In this document: in pieces, positions 25,128 through 32,351 of the stretch
Layout of the letters: the number at the start of each line of letters is the position of its first letter
Position numbering within the stretch: the first letter of the stretch is position 1
Source: Methylophaga sp.
GTDB taxonomy: Bacteria > Pseudomonadota > Gammaproteobacteria > Nitrosococcales > Methylophagaceae
Direction of reading: 5' to 3'
Assembly: GCA_002733105.1 (NCBI GenBank)
Contig: NVUI01000006.1
Location: 74,317-112,535 of the forward strand
Length of the DNA stretch: 38,219 nt
Position numbers and translations under genes: made by a program
The notes under the pieces: model-generated
Seen by the model: the letters and a program-made list of their open reading frames with translations, nothing else
Databases searched by the model: none
What the model was told of the DNA's origin: nothing

Positions 25128-25841
25128 TTATTCAAAATAATAGAGTGAAATAGTCACTCGACGATCATAAAATAATTCTTCACCCCAAGAAGTATTGTTA
25201 TAGGCATTATGTTCACCATAATTAGTGGTTAATAGCTGCTCTTGTTTAGTGCCTGCTTCAGTGAGGTAGTCGGTGACAATATCGAGACGTTGTTTGGCTA
25301 ATAGACAATTTTCATCTTTGGTGCCACGCCAATCACTATGTGCTTCGATATTAGCTTGTAAAGTGGGGTAATGTTGCAGTAGTTGCACTAACTTTTCTAA
25401 TCCTTGTTGTGCCTGTGGGTGGAGAGTCGATTCCTTAGTTGGAAAATAAATGTCCAATTGATAACCATCAGCAAACTTGGTTAAATTAACAATATGCTGT
25501 TGTTCAATATTAGTTTGTGTTGATTCGAGTTGTTGCACAGATTGTTTTGATTGAGATAATGCTGACATAAGTTGGCTCAACTCAGTCTCAAGAACCGTGA
25601 TAGATTGTTGTTGTTCATCAATAGTGTTGGCTTGAGTTTGGTGATGCCCAGTCATAACACCAAGAGAGCCGCCAATAATGGCACCCAGTGGCCCGGCAGC
25701 AATAGTGCCAGCAAGAAGGCCTATTCCACCAGCCGTTACTTCATGATGATTATCAGTAGGGGGTGGTTGATAGAAGTTTTCAGCCATCACTACTGGACTG
25801 GTAGATATTAAAATAGCCAACGATAGTATTTTTTTATTCAT
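25128..25841 (-). CDS. pdsO: Sortase-associated OmpA-like protein PdsO
   Basis: 237 residues. Signal peptide (ILSLAILISTSPVVMA, cut after A20), then a Gly/Ala-rich segment (GIGLLAGTIAAGPLGAIIGGSLGVMTG, residues within 39-65) like a glycine-zipper membrane helix, a short coiled coil rich in Gln (about 70-115), and a C-terminal OmpA peptidoglycan-binding domain (IEAHSDWRGTKDENCLLAKQRLDIV; FYDRRVTISL ending). This combination is that of PdsO, a companion of the proteobacterial dedicated sortase system, and it diverges from genes for PdsR and PdsS, its usual partners. The usual OmpA 'NxxLSxxRA' pattern is altered to NCLLAKQRL. Role in the system is undefined. Confidence 0.8.
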   Translation of the reverse strand: MNKKILSLAILISTSPVVMAENFYQPPPTDNHHEVTAGGIGLLAGTIAAGPLGAIIGGSLGVMTGHHQTQANTIDEQQQSITVLETELSQLMSALSQSKQSVQQLESTQTNIEQQHIVNLTKFADGYQLDIYFPTKESTLHPQAQQGLEKLVQLLQHYPTLQANIEAHSDWRGTKDENCLLAKQRLDIVTDYLTEAGTKQEQLLTTNYGEHNAYNNTSWGEELFYDRRVTISLYYFE

Positions 25842-25869
25842 AATATTCTCCTTAAGAATTGATTCAGCG

Positions 25870-25883
25870 AGTCATCCGTGACT
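25870..25883. promoter_or_regulatory. Dyad between pdsO and pdsR
   Basis: AGTCA-TCCG-TGACT, extendable by a G-T and a C-G pair, lies 29 bases before the pdsO start and about 120 bases before pdsR. Its place in the divergent gap makes it a candidate operator for PdsR or another regulator. No second copy is obvious in the gap. Confidence 0.3.
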
Positions 25884-26005
25884 TGAGAAATTCCATTTGT
25901 GCGCCGAGTGGTGACTATTAAAACCGATGCTGATGGCATTAAAAGGTCGCGATTGAGGCAATGTAGCGATAGAATGTGGCAACAATAGGGCAAGAGAGAA
26001 AAGTA

Positions 26006-26707
26006 ATGGGACGTAGAATTGCAATAGTAGAAGATGAGCCGGCAATCAGAGATAACTATGCTGAAGCATTAATACAGCAAGGATATGAAGTAACGACTTT
26101 TGCTGATCGCCAGACAGCCTATGCTGCTTTCCAACAGCGCTTACCAGAATTAGCTATTATTGATATTGGCCTTGCAGATGAACCTGAAGGGGGCTTTGAT
26201 TTGTGCCGTGATCTTCGAGCACTATCAACCGCCATCCCCATTATTTTTTTGACAGCACGAGATAGTGAATTAGATACAGTGTCTGGTTTTAGGTTGGGTG
26301 CCGATGACTACCTCACCAAAGATATAGGCTTATCACATTTGCAAGCGAGAATTGCTGCATTATTTCGTCGTTTAGATTTGATGAAAACCCCTGTGGTAGC
26401 AGAGGATTTGATTACGCAAGGTGAGTTAGTATTGGATCGTGATCGAATGCTGGTCACTTATGAAAACAAAGCTGTTGCCTTGACGGTGACAGAGTTTTGG
26501 TTAATCCATTCCTTAGTGCATTTTGTAGGTCATGTTAAAACCCGTGAGCAGTTAATGCAGGCAGCTAATATTTATGTTGATGAAGATACCATTAGCTCAC
26601 ATATTAAACGTATCCGTAAAAAATTCCAGCTAGTGAGTCGTGACTTTTCTGCGATTGAGACGGTTTATGGCCTTGGTTATCGTTGGATGGAATCACAGTC
26701 TAAATAA
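26006..26707 (+). CDS. pdsR: Response regulator of the dedicated sortase system (PdsR)
   Basis: 233 residues from ATG 26006 (a GTG ten codons upstream is the alternative). OmpR/PhoB-type: receiver with E9-D10, phosphoacceptor D53 (LAIIDIGLADEPEGG), T/S-switch ITFLTARD-like FLTARDSELDT, and conserved K in DYLTKDIGLSHLQARIAALFRR. A winged-helix DNA-binding domain covers about residues 130-230 (VALTVTEFWLIHSLV; DEDTISSHIKRIRKKFQ; YGLGYRW). Followed with a one-base TAATG overlap by the kinase gene. Placement beside PdsO and a Pds-type kinase supports the subfamily call. GAGAG about 10 bases before the start is a modest ribosome binding site. Confidence 0.85.
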   Translation: MGRRIAIVEDEPAIRDNYAEALIQQGYEVTTFADRQTAYAAFQQRLPELAIIDIGLADEPEGGFDLCRDLRALSTAIPIIFLTARDSELDTVSGFRLGADDYLTKDIGLSHLQARIAALFRRLDLMKTPVVAEDLITQGELVLDRDRMLVTYENKAVALTVTEFWLIHSLVHFVGHVKTREQLMQAANIYVDEDTISSHIKRIRKKFQLVSRDFSAIETVYGLGYRWMESQSK

Positions 26708-28824
26708 TGGCACTGTGGCCAAAAAGCGGATTTAAATTACGCAGTAAACTATTATTGCTTTCCTTAGTCTTTGTCTTACTTCCCTGGTTAGGTGTCAGTT
26801 ATATTCAAGCAATTGAAGATTTGTTACAGCAGGAACAGGAAAAATCAATATCAACCATTGCACAGGCTGCAGCAATGTTAGTTGAGCAGCAGCCAGATAT
26901 TTTTACACAGCGGATGAATTTATTAGCAACAAATTCGTCTACAAAAAAAATAGCTGTGACTAGCATTACAACACCCATTTTTATTGACGGTTATGATGAA
27001 GAATGGCGACCATATGCTTCGCTTTTACAATATTTCCCTATTGAGGATCAGCATAATCGGGTTAGATTAATTGATCCTCAGGATGTATCGGCCCGTTATA
27101 TTTTGGCACAGCAGAATGATACTTTAGCGATATTACTTGATGTAGTTGATGACAAGGTAATATTCAGAGACCCGAGCCAGCATCAACGTCATGGAGGCGA
27201 TGCCATTATAGTGGCGTTGAAGGATCAGCAGCAGCGCGTTCATCGCTATATCTTAAGTGCTAGTGCACCAGGCAACATCAATGTATATGAATATATAGGT
27301 AGTTATTTAGATCCAGTAGTGATCAAGCGCCAATCATTAATCAAAGCTGCTTGGCAGATATCTTCATATGGGTATCGTATTGAATTAACTATTCCCGATT
27401 CAATGCTGACTGATGTGATGGCACTCGCGGTAATAGACATTGATAATGATAATACAGCGGTACAGGTGATAGGGTTAGGAGATGTCCGTGATAGTGATTT
27501 ATTTAGTTATTTATTGTTGCCATCATTTAAGCTGACATCGGTACTTTCTACTATGGCAAAAGATGGAGTGAGAATATGGTTGGTCGATAATCAGACAAAT
27601 AATATAGCTGCTGCTGGTTTAGGTGATGTTGTCATTGCAGCCCCCAAGTTGAATTCATTAGCGGATTTGTTTTATGGCTTATTTTTAACGCAAGCACTGT
27701 CTGATGATGAGTCGTTATCACATGAACAAGCGGTACTATCAGGGAGAGCAGTTCAAGCTGCATTAGAGGGTAAGGCACAAGCAGAGCGCCGAAAAACGAG
27801 CTCTGAAGGGCATACGATAATTGTAGCAGCTCAGCCTGTTTTTGTTGATGGGAAAATAGTTGGGGCGATTGTTGTTGAGAAAAATACTAATAGCATATTA
27901 GCTTTGCAAAATAAGGCAGTGAAAACACTATTAAATACCACCTTATTTGTTGTGGCTATTGTGATGATTGTTTTGCTTGGTTTTGCTGGTCGGCTATCTT
28001 TTCGGATTGGTAGATTAAATCGTGATGTTGCTGATGCTGTTAATTACGATGGTCGTGTGACAGGGCAATTTTCCCATCGGGTTGAATCCGATGAGTTAGG
28101 TGAGTTAAGGCAAAGTTTTGGGTTATTGTTTGAAAGATTGGGGCATTATAATCACTACTTAGAAGCCTTGGCATCACGACTAGCCCATGAATTGCGTACT
28201 CCTATTGCGGTGATTAAAACCTCATTGGAGCATATTCAACAGCATACGAATGATGCTGGGCTGCGATATATTGAAAGAGCGCGTTTAGGTAGTGATCGCC
28301 TAAATGCTGTAGTTGCCAGAATGAGTGAAGCGAGTCAGCTTGAACAAACAGTTAATAATGCTGATTTTGAAGTATTTGATTTTAACAAGTTACTAGTGGA
28401 TGTCATCCCGATGTACCAGGATATTTATGCTGATGTTGAACTTGAGTACCATTCAAGCGACATTATTGTCATGCTTGATGGGGCGCAGGATTTACTGGTA
28501 CAAATGTTGGATAAGTTGGTCAGTAATGCGGTTGATTTCCATCAAGTTAATACGCCGATTTTGATCAGTTTGGAACAGCGACAACATACTTGCTGCTTGA
28601 TAGTGAAAAACACAGGTGAGATGTTGCCAATTGAAATAGAAATGCAATTATTTCAACCGATGGTATCTATGCGTAAAGTCGCGGTTAAATCAGCCATTCC
28701 ACATTTAGGTTTAGGTTTGTATATTGTCAAATTGATAGTGGAAATACACCACGGTAACGTAGTCGCACAAAATTGGCAGAATGGAGTAGAGTTTTTAGTA
28801 GAACTGCCGATAAAAAGGGCATAA
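26707..28824 (+). CDS. pdsS: Sensor histidine kinase of the dedicated sortase system (PdsS)
   Basis: 705 residues. An N-terminal membrane helix (about residues 13-32) is followed by a large periplasmic sensor part of roughly 360 residues that contains IFIDGYDEEWRPY and an alternating beta region resembling a carbohydrate-binding (CBM9-like) fold, as in the family. A second membrane helix lies at about 408-428 (LNTTLFVVAIVMIVLLGFAG), then a HAMP-like linker, phosphoacceptor H494 (SRLAHELRTPIAVIKTSLEHI), an N box variant LVSNAVDFHQ and a G box GLGLYIVKLIVEIHHG. Known members pair with PdsR and a marine-type sortase. No sortase or sortase substrate is next to this one. Confidence 0.85.
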   Translation: MALWPKSGFKLRSKLLLLSLVFVLLPWLGVSYIQAIEDLLQQEQEKSISTIAQAAAMLVEQQPDIFTQRMNLLATNSSTKKIAVTSITTPIFIDGYDEEWRPYASLLQYFPIEDQHNRVRLIDPQDVSARYILAQQNDTLAILLDVVDDKVIFRDPSQHQRHGGDAIIVALKDQQQRVHRYILSASAPGNINVYEYIGSYLDPVVIKRQSLIKAAWQISSYGYRIELTIPDSMLTDVMALAVIDIDNDNTAVQVIGLGDVRDSDLFSYLLLPSFKLTSVLSTMAKDGVRIWLVDNQTNNIAAAGLGDVVIAAPKLNSLADLFYGLFLTQALSDDESLSHEQAVLSGRAVQAALEGKAQAERRKTSSEGHTIIVAAQPVFVDGKIVGAIVVEKNTNSILALQNKAVKTLLNTTLFVVAIVMIVLLGFAGRLSFRIGRLNRDVADAVNYDGRVTGQFSHRVESDELGELRQSFGLLFERLGHYNHYLEALASRLAHELRTPIAVIKTSLEHIQQHTNDAGLRYIERARLGSDRLNAVVARMSEASQLEQTVNNADFEVFDFNKLLVDVIPMYQDIYADVELEYHSSDIIVMLDGAQDLLVQMLDKLVSNAVDFHQVNTPILISLEQRQHTCCLIVKNTGEMLPIEIEMQLFQPMVSMRKVAVKSAIPHLGLGLYIVKLIVEIHHGNVVAQNWQNGVEFLVELPIKRA

Positions 28825-28846
28825 TTCTAATTTTAAAGATAGAGCG

Positions 28847-29287
28847 ATGAAAAATACTATATTACGCTACAAAAACTTACTTTGCTTATGTCTGATCCTT
28901 GTTTGGCCATCAGCTAATGCTTTAACGATGATTCCTGTTCCAGCTGAACCTATTTATTTTGAACCTCCTGTGGTGGAAGCCACAAAAGAGATAGCGCAAC
29001 AGAGTTGTGTTGAGATAGATCATGCGATTCGATACTTACACCCATATAAATATAGTTACAAAGCAGATTTTTACCAAGATGATGCTAATAAAATTGCTAC
29101 AGCCTTAATAGTGTTTGATTCTATTCCAATTCTTGAGTCTATCCCAATTATTAATGGATGGTATGGGTTTGCTTATTTGGGATATTCATCATTAATTGAA
29201 GAAAAAGAGCAGCGTCGTGTTTTGCAAGTAGAGCAGCAGATTGCCATGTTGCAGCAAATAAAAGCAGAAAAACATTGTTTTGAATAA
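28847..29287 (+). CDS. Small secreted protein of unknown function
   Basis: 146 residues. A signal peptide (LLCLCLILVWPSANA, cut after A25 or so) leads into a mature part of about 120 residues with two cysteines, one near residue 54 (QQSCVEIDHAIRYL) and one near the end (KAEKHCFE), possibly forming a disulfide. The second half has a hydrophobic stretch (PIINGWYGFAYLGYSSLI) and a helix ending ...RRVLQVEQQIAMLQQIKAEKHC. The 'Y-S-Y-K-x-x-F-Y-x-D' and '+CFE' ends resemble a scattered gammaproteobacterial secreted family, but I know no function. It starts 22 bases after pdsS, so it may be in the same transcript. Confidence 0.75.
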   Translation: MKNTILRYKNLLCLCLILVWPSANALTMIPVPAEPIYFEPPVVEATKEIAQQSCVEIDHAIRYLHPYKYSYKADFYQDDANKIATALIVFDSIPILESIPIINGWYGFAYLGYSSLIEEKEQRRVLQVEQQIAMLQQIKAEKHCFE

Positions 29288-29311
29288 GGGGTAAAAAATA
29301 CTATAAAAGCC

Positions 29312-29341
29312 TTGTGAATTACTCTCAAACTCATGTACTAT
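29312..29341 (+). promoter_or_regulatory. Candidate sigma-70 promoter of the KWYEAN gene
   Basis: TTGTGA (29312-29317) and TACTAT (29336-29341) are spaced by 18 bases, with the start codon 33 bases after the -10 box. It would let the repeat gene be expressed apart from the pds genes. The match is ordinary and unproven. Confidence 0.35.
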
Positions 29342-29374
29342 CGAAGTAATGAATTATCCAAGAGGTAACGAAGC

Positions 29375-30175
29375 ATGACTAGCACAATGGATATTAAGGC
29401 GAAGTGGTACGAAGCGAATTTAAAGATCGCAAGAGAAAGCCGTAGTAAGTGGTATGAGGCTAATAAAAAACCGGCTAAAGTGACCGGGACACCTTGGTAT
29501 GAGGCGAGTAGTAAGACTACAGATACTTCAGGAACGCCTTGGTACGAAGCCAATCTTATCGAACATTTAGAGACCAAGAAAAAGTGGTATGAAGCCAATC
29601 TGAAATTAGCTGTGGCTTCTGTTAGGGCAGAACGTACAAAATGGTATGAAGCTAATAAAAACACCACTGTAGCAGTACATCATGGCCGACCATGGTATGA
29701 AGCTAACGAGGATAAATACAACGAAACTAAGAAAAAATGGTACAAGGCTAACTTAGAAGCGGCTAGAGCAAACCAAAAAAAATGGTATGAAGCTAATAAA
29801 TCAAATCAAGCAACAGATAAACACTGGTATGAATTGAGTGATGAAAAATATTCAGACACTGTTAAAGCATGGTTTGAAGGCAATCTGGCAATAGCCAGAA
29901 AGACTCAGAAGAAGAAATGGTATGAAGCTAATATTGGTATTGACCCTCATGCTGCGGCTAAGAAAAAATGGTACGAAGCCAATTTAGCTTTGGTTAGGGA
30001 GCAAGATCAAGGCACTCATAAGAAATGGTATAAAGCGAATGAGGAGCCTGTAGACCCTAATCATAAGAAGTGGTATGAAGCTAATTTGGAACAACATTTT
30101 GATGCTAAAAAGAAATGGTATGAAGCCAATTTGAAAGCGGCTGTTGCTTCGGTTAGAGCTGATCGGGACAAATAA
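29375..30175 (+). CDS. KWYEAN-repeat protein of unknown function
   Basis: 266 residues, almost entirely repeats. Sixteen units share a core (K/P)-W-Y-E-A-N. The only tryptophans are those of the repeats, at residues 11, 26, 41, 56, 71, 90, 107, 122, 137, 151, 166, 182, 199, 218, 233 and 248, so the spacing is usually 15 and ranges 14-19. There is no signal peptide, no membrane helix and no cysteine; lysine is abundant. Variants are WYEAS (unit 3), WYKAN (8, 14), WYELS (10) and WFEGN (11). Linkers are partly helical (ANLKIARES, ANLEAARANQ), partly broken by G-T-P. AGAGG nine bases before ATG 29375 is a good ribosome binding site. Core codons vary silently (tat/tac, gaa/gag, gct/gcc/gcg), so the protein, not the DNA, is being conserved. 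It lies after pdsR-pdsS. I recognise no family; a multi-core peptide precursor, a scaffold or a binding array are all possible. Confidence 0.88.
   Translation: MTSTMDIKAKWYEANLKIARESRSKWYEANKKPAKVTGTPWYEASSKTTDTSGTPWYEANLIEHLETKKKWYEANLKLAVASVRAERTKWYEANKNTTVAVHHGRPWYEANEDKYNETKKKWYKANLEAARANQKKWYEANKSNQATDKHWYELSDEKYSDTVKAWFEGNLAIARKTQKKKWYEANIGIDPHAAAKKKWYEANLALVREQDQGTHKKWYKANEEPVDPNHKKWYEANLEQHFDAKKKWYEANLKAAVASVRADRDK
29402..30172 (+). repeat. 16 in-frame 45-base-type repeats encoding K-W-Y-E-A-N
   Basis: The DNA repeat has a 12-18 base conserved core built on tgg-tat-gaa-gct-aat, recurring mostly every 45 bases. Higher-order copies are visible in protein: residues 61-89 and 238-266 agree at 21 of 29 positions (both contain K-K-K-W-Y-E-A-N-L-K then A-V-A-S-V-R-A), and residues 112-136 resemble 156-180 at 12 of 25. 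This indicates growth by duplicating blocks of two units, followed by divergence. Confidence 0.9.
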
Positions 30176-30563
30176 GTTTTAGCCCCTAGCCCCAATAATA
30201 TTTAGAACGTATTGCTAAATAGACACCAATTTACAGCAGTATTTTGATGTTACTATCTATTTTCCTGACTTGAAAAAGTCATTATGGATCTGTTGCCTCG
30301 TAATAGATGGCAGTCCTAATGATGGCTTGTTGGATGTGTGAGCTACATTACGGCTTAATTTTAATTTTTTATGATGACCCATGATATTTGGGTAGGAAAT
30401 ACTTTGTTTGCTGGAAGTGTGGATAGAATAGATTTACCGAACAGTATTCATAATTATCTAGTGTAGATAATAGTGTTATCAGGATGCCTGCAGGGACATA
30501 GTGTTCACAGCTCCAGCAATAATGAATTACGAATCTTTTTTACAGTTTTGAGATATATTATCT
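30176..30563. other. 388-base gap without a gene, with small stem-loops
   Basis: No convincing protein gene is seen on either strand. Notable pieces: GACTT-GAAA-AAGTC (30267-30280), followed by a possible imperfect stem from GGATCT to AGTCC (about 30286-30315), and ATTATCTA-GTG-TAGATAAT (30453-30471), a perfect 8-base dyad. A 31-codon frame from ATG 30371 lacks a ribosome binding site. None of the hairpins has a T tract, so no terminator for the repeat gene is evident. The gap could hold promoters for carbonic anhydrase, a small RNA, or gene remains; the sequence does not decide. Confidence 0.4.
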
Positions 30564-31196
30564 ATGGCAGATACAATAAAGTTGCTCGAGGGCTTTAAAC
30601 GTTTTCAGCAACAATATTTTGGTGATGATCACCGACTATTTGATAGTTTTCAGGATGGTCAGCCTGCAAAAACTTTAATGGTCGCTTGTTGCGATTCGCG
30701 TGTAGATCCTGCCATCTTGACTGATTGTGATCCCGGTGATTTATTTATTATACGAAATGTAGCTAATTTGGTCCCACCTCGTGAAGAGGCGGGACATTAT
30801 CATGGGACAAGTGCGGCATTAGAATTTGCGGTGAATAATCTTGAAGTAGAAAACATTATTGTTATGGGCCACGCCAATTGTGGCGGCATTAAAGCGCTTT
30901 GGGATAATGATGATAATTCGCAATCAAAGTATATTCAAGAATGGGTTAATATTGCAAAATCTGCTAAACAGTCAGTAAAAGAAGAGTTTGCGGATGCCCC
31001 GCGTGAGCAGCAGATTAAAGCTTGTGAACAGGCCTCAATTTTAGTTTCATTAGATAACTTACTCAGTTTCCCATGGATCCGTGAACGATTAGAGCAAGGT
31101 AATCTTAGTTTGCATGGCTGGTACTTTGATATTTCAGCCGGCGAGTTACTACGGTTTAACCCTGTTTCAGGTCTGTTTGAGAGTGTTACTGCTTAA
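30564..31196 (+). CDS. Beta-carbonic anhydrase
   Basis: 210 residues. Zinc ligands C42 (ACCDSRVD, with the D-R pair at D44 and R46), H103 and C106 (MGHANCGGIK) are all in place, and the family loop RNVANLVPP is intact. It interconverts CO2 and bicarbonate in the cytosol. Length and pattern fit the CynT/Can class. The gene stands alone and converges with bamE (50-base gap, no clear terminator). Ribosome binding is weak: only GAGATA about 12 bases before ATG 30564. Confidence 0.95.
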   Translation: MADTIKLLEGFKRFQQQYFGDDHRLFDSFQDGQPAKTLMVACCDSRVDPAILTDCDPGDLFIIRNVANLVPPREEAGHYHGTSAALEFAVNNLEVENIIVMGHANCGGIKALWDNDDNSQSKYIQEWVNIAKSAKQSVKEEFADAPREQQIKACEQASILVSLDNLLSFPWIRERLEQGNLSLHGWYFDISAGELLRFNPVSGLFESVTA

Positions 31197-31246
31197 CTTC
31201 GGTATATTCTGAGTAAGATATTTTGCTTTAATCGTACGAGTTAGAT

Positions 31247-31780
31247 CTATTTATTGGTATCTTCTTCAGCTAATAAGGGTGCTGGGTTTTCATCTTCAGT
31301 TTTATTTGATTGTTTTATTTCTTGATCGTCGTCATCACCTAAGCCAATAGTGTTCATTAAGCCTTGAAGTAGCCCGGTTTTTTTCTCATTCAATGGCACA
31401 ACTACATTGCTATCTTTACGCTCACTTTGTGGTAGATCTTCACGTGCGACGATGCGAGTGTCACCTTCAATGTGGCTCAGTTTGTCATCTTCAGTAAAAA
31501 ATAAGGTGATACGGCGCTGTTCACGTTTACCATTTCCAGGATGGAAACTGTAAATGTAATCCCAACGATCAGGGTGAAAGGCATCAATAATCAGTGGGGT
31601 ACCCATGACATAAGCAACTTGATTTTTACTCATGTCAGGCCGTAATTTATTTAACATTTGTTGAGTAACATCGTTTCCCTGTTGAATATCAATCCGATAA
31701 ACACCAGGAATTTTGTCTTTATTACAGCCAGTTAAGAATAATGCAAGTGCAGAAAAAGTGTAAATGAGAAAAGTTTTCAT
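31247..31780 (-). CDS. bamE: Outer membrane assembly lipoprotein BamE
   Basis: 177 residues, longer than E. coli BamE (113) because of an acidic, low-complexity C-terminal extension (DDDDQEIKQSNKTEDENPAPLLAEEDTNK, residues within 149-177). The lipobox is LTGC (C19). The BamE fold signature is IDIQQGNDVTQQMLNKLRPDMSKNQVAYVMGTP followed by DAFHPDRWDYIYSF, read here in parts. It is a subunit of the BAM complex that inserts beta-barrel proteins in the outer membrane. It diverges from fur, the usual gammaproteobacterial arrangement. Confidence 0.95.
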   Translation of the reverse strand: MKTFLIYTFSALALFLTGCNKDKIPGVYRIDIQQGNDVTQQMLNKLRPDMSKNQVAYVMGTPLIIDAFHPDRWDYIYSFHPGNGKREQRRITLFFTEDDKLSHIEGDTRIVAREDLPQSERKDSNVVVPLNEKKTGLLQGLMNTIGLGDDDDQEIKQSNKTEDENPAPLLAEEDTNK

Positions 31781-31859
31781 TTATATTTAAGTATCTAAGT
31801 TAAACTAACAGTCTGCGATGATACGCTAATCACATAGTTTCGACGAGGTATTGATTATT

Positions 31860-32276
31860 ATGGAAAGTCAGGATTTACGAAAAGTAGGGTTAAAAGTGAC
31901 CTTGCCCAGATTAAAAGTATTAGAAATTTTGGAAACAAGCGACCAACGTCATATGAGTGCGGAAGACGTATATAAAGCCTTGTTAGAGATGGAGGAAGAA
32001 ATTGGCTTAGCTACAGTTTATCGTGTCTTAACCCAGTTTGAAGGAGCAGGGCTTGTTTCACGTTTAAGTATTGATGGTGGTCATGCTGTATTTGAACTTG
32101 AAGATGGTACGCATCATGACCATTTATTATGCGTGCGATGCAATGGTATCGAAGAATTTGTTGATGAAGTGATTGAACAACGCCAGCGTGCTATTGCAAA
32201 ACAAAAGGGCTTTGAAATGACGGAGCATAGTTTGTATATCTATGGTATTTGCCGCAAATGTCAGGAGTCACAGTAA
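31860..32276 (+). CDS. fur: Ferric uptake regulator Fur
   Basis: 138 residues from ATG 31860 (a TTG three codons upstream is in frame, but the MESQDLRKVGLKVT start matches family length). Winged-helix N-terminus (TLPRLKVLEILE; AEDVYKALLEMEEEIGLATVYRVLTQFE), metal-binding histidines in EDGTHHDHLLC, and structural zinc cysteines in CVRC and ICRKC. It represses iron uptake genes when bound to Fe(II). GAGG lies 12 bases before the start. Confidence 0.96.
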   Translation: MESQDLRKVGLKVTLPRLKVLEILETSDQRHMSAEDVYKALLEMEEEIGLATVYRVLTQFEGAGLVSRLSIDGGHAVFELEDGTHHDHLLCVRCNGIEEFVDEVIEQRQRAIAKQKGFEMTEHSLYIYGICRKCQESQ

Positions 32277-32351
32277 TTGATGTGTCGATATTTTATCGTG
32301 AGCAATTTAAGGAAATAATTGTAAACAGTTGATGACATAAAAAGGATGAAA

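Noticed and set aside
29338-29667. Minus-strand frame of 109 codons with L-A-S-Y-H repeats
   Set aside because: It is the exact antisense of the KWYEAN units; the periodicity comes from the plus-strand gene, which has the good ribosome binding site and continues much further.
29402-30172. Regular about 45-base repeats suggesting a CRISPR array
   Set aside because: The repeats are degenerate at third positions, stay in frame through one open reading frame, vary in spacing, and no cas gene is present.
29375-30175. Sel1-like repeats, because Sel1 units can contain K-W-Y-E-K-A
   Set aside because: Sel1 repeats are about 36 residues with conserved Gly and Ala positions. Here the period is about 15 and those positions are missing.
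30268-30330. A second c-di-GMP riboswitch (GAAA-capped hairpin then AGATGGCAGTC)
   Set aside because: The essential GCAAAGC-type junction and a closing outer stem are missing.
30371-30466. A 31-codon frame as another small gene
   Set aside because: No ribosome binding site, no paralogue in the window and no membrane or signal features, unlike the two 34-codon genes.
25976-31196. A complete modified-peptide (RiPP) cluster around the repeat protein
   Set aside because: No radical-SAM, YcaO, lanthionine synthetase, peptidase-transporter or leader-binding gene is visible nearby, so only the possible precursor could be named.
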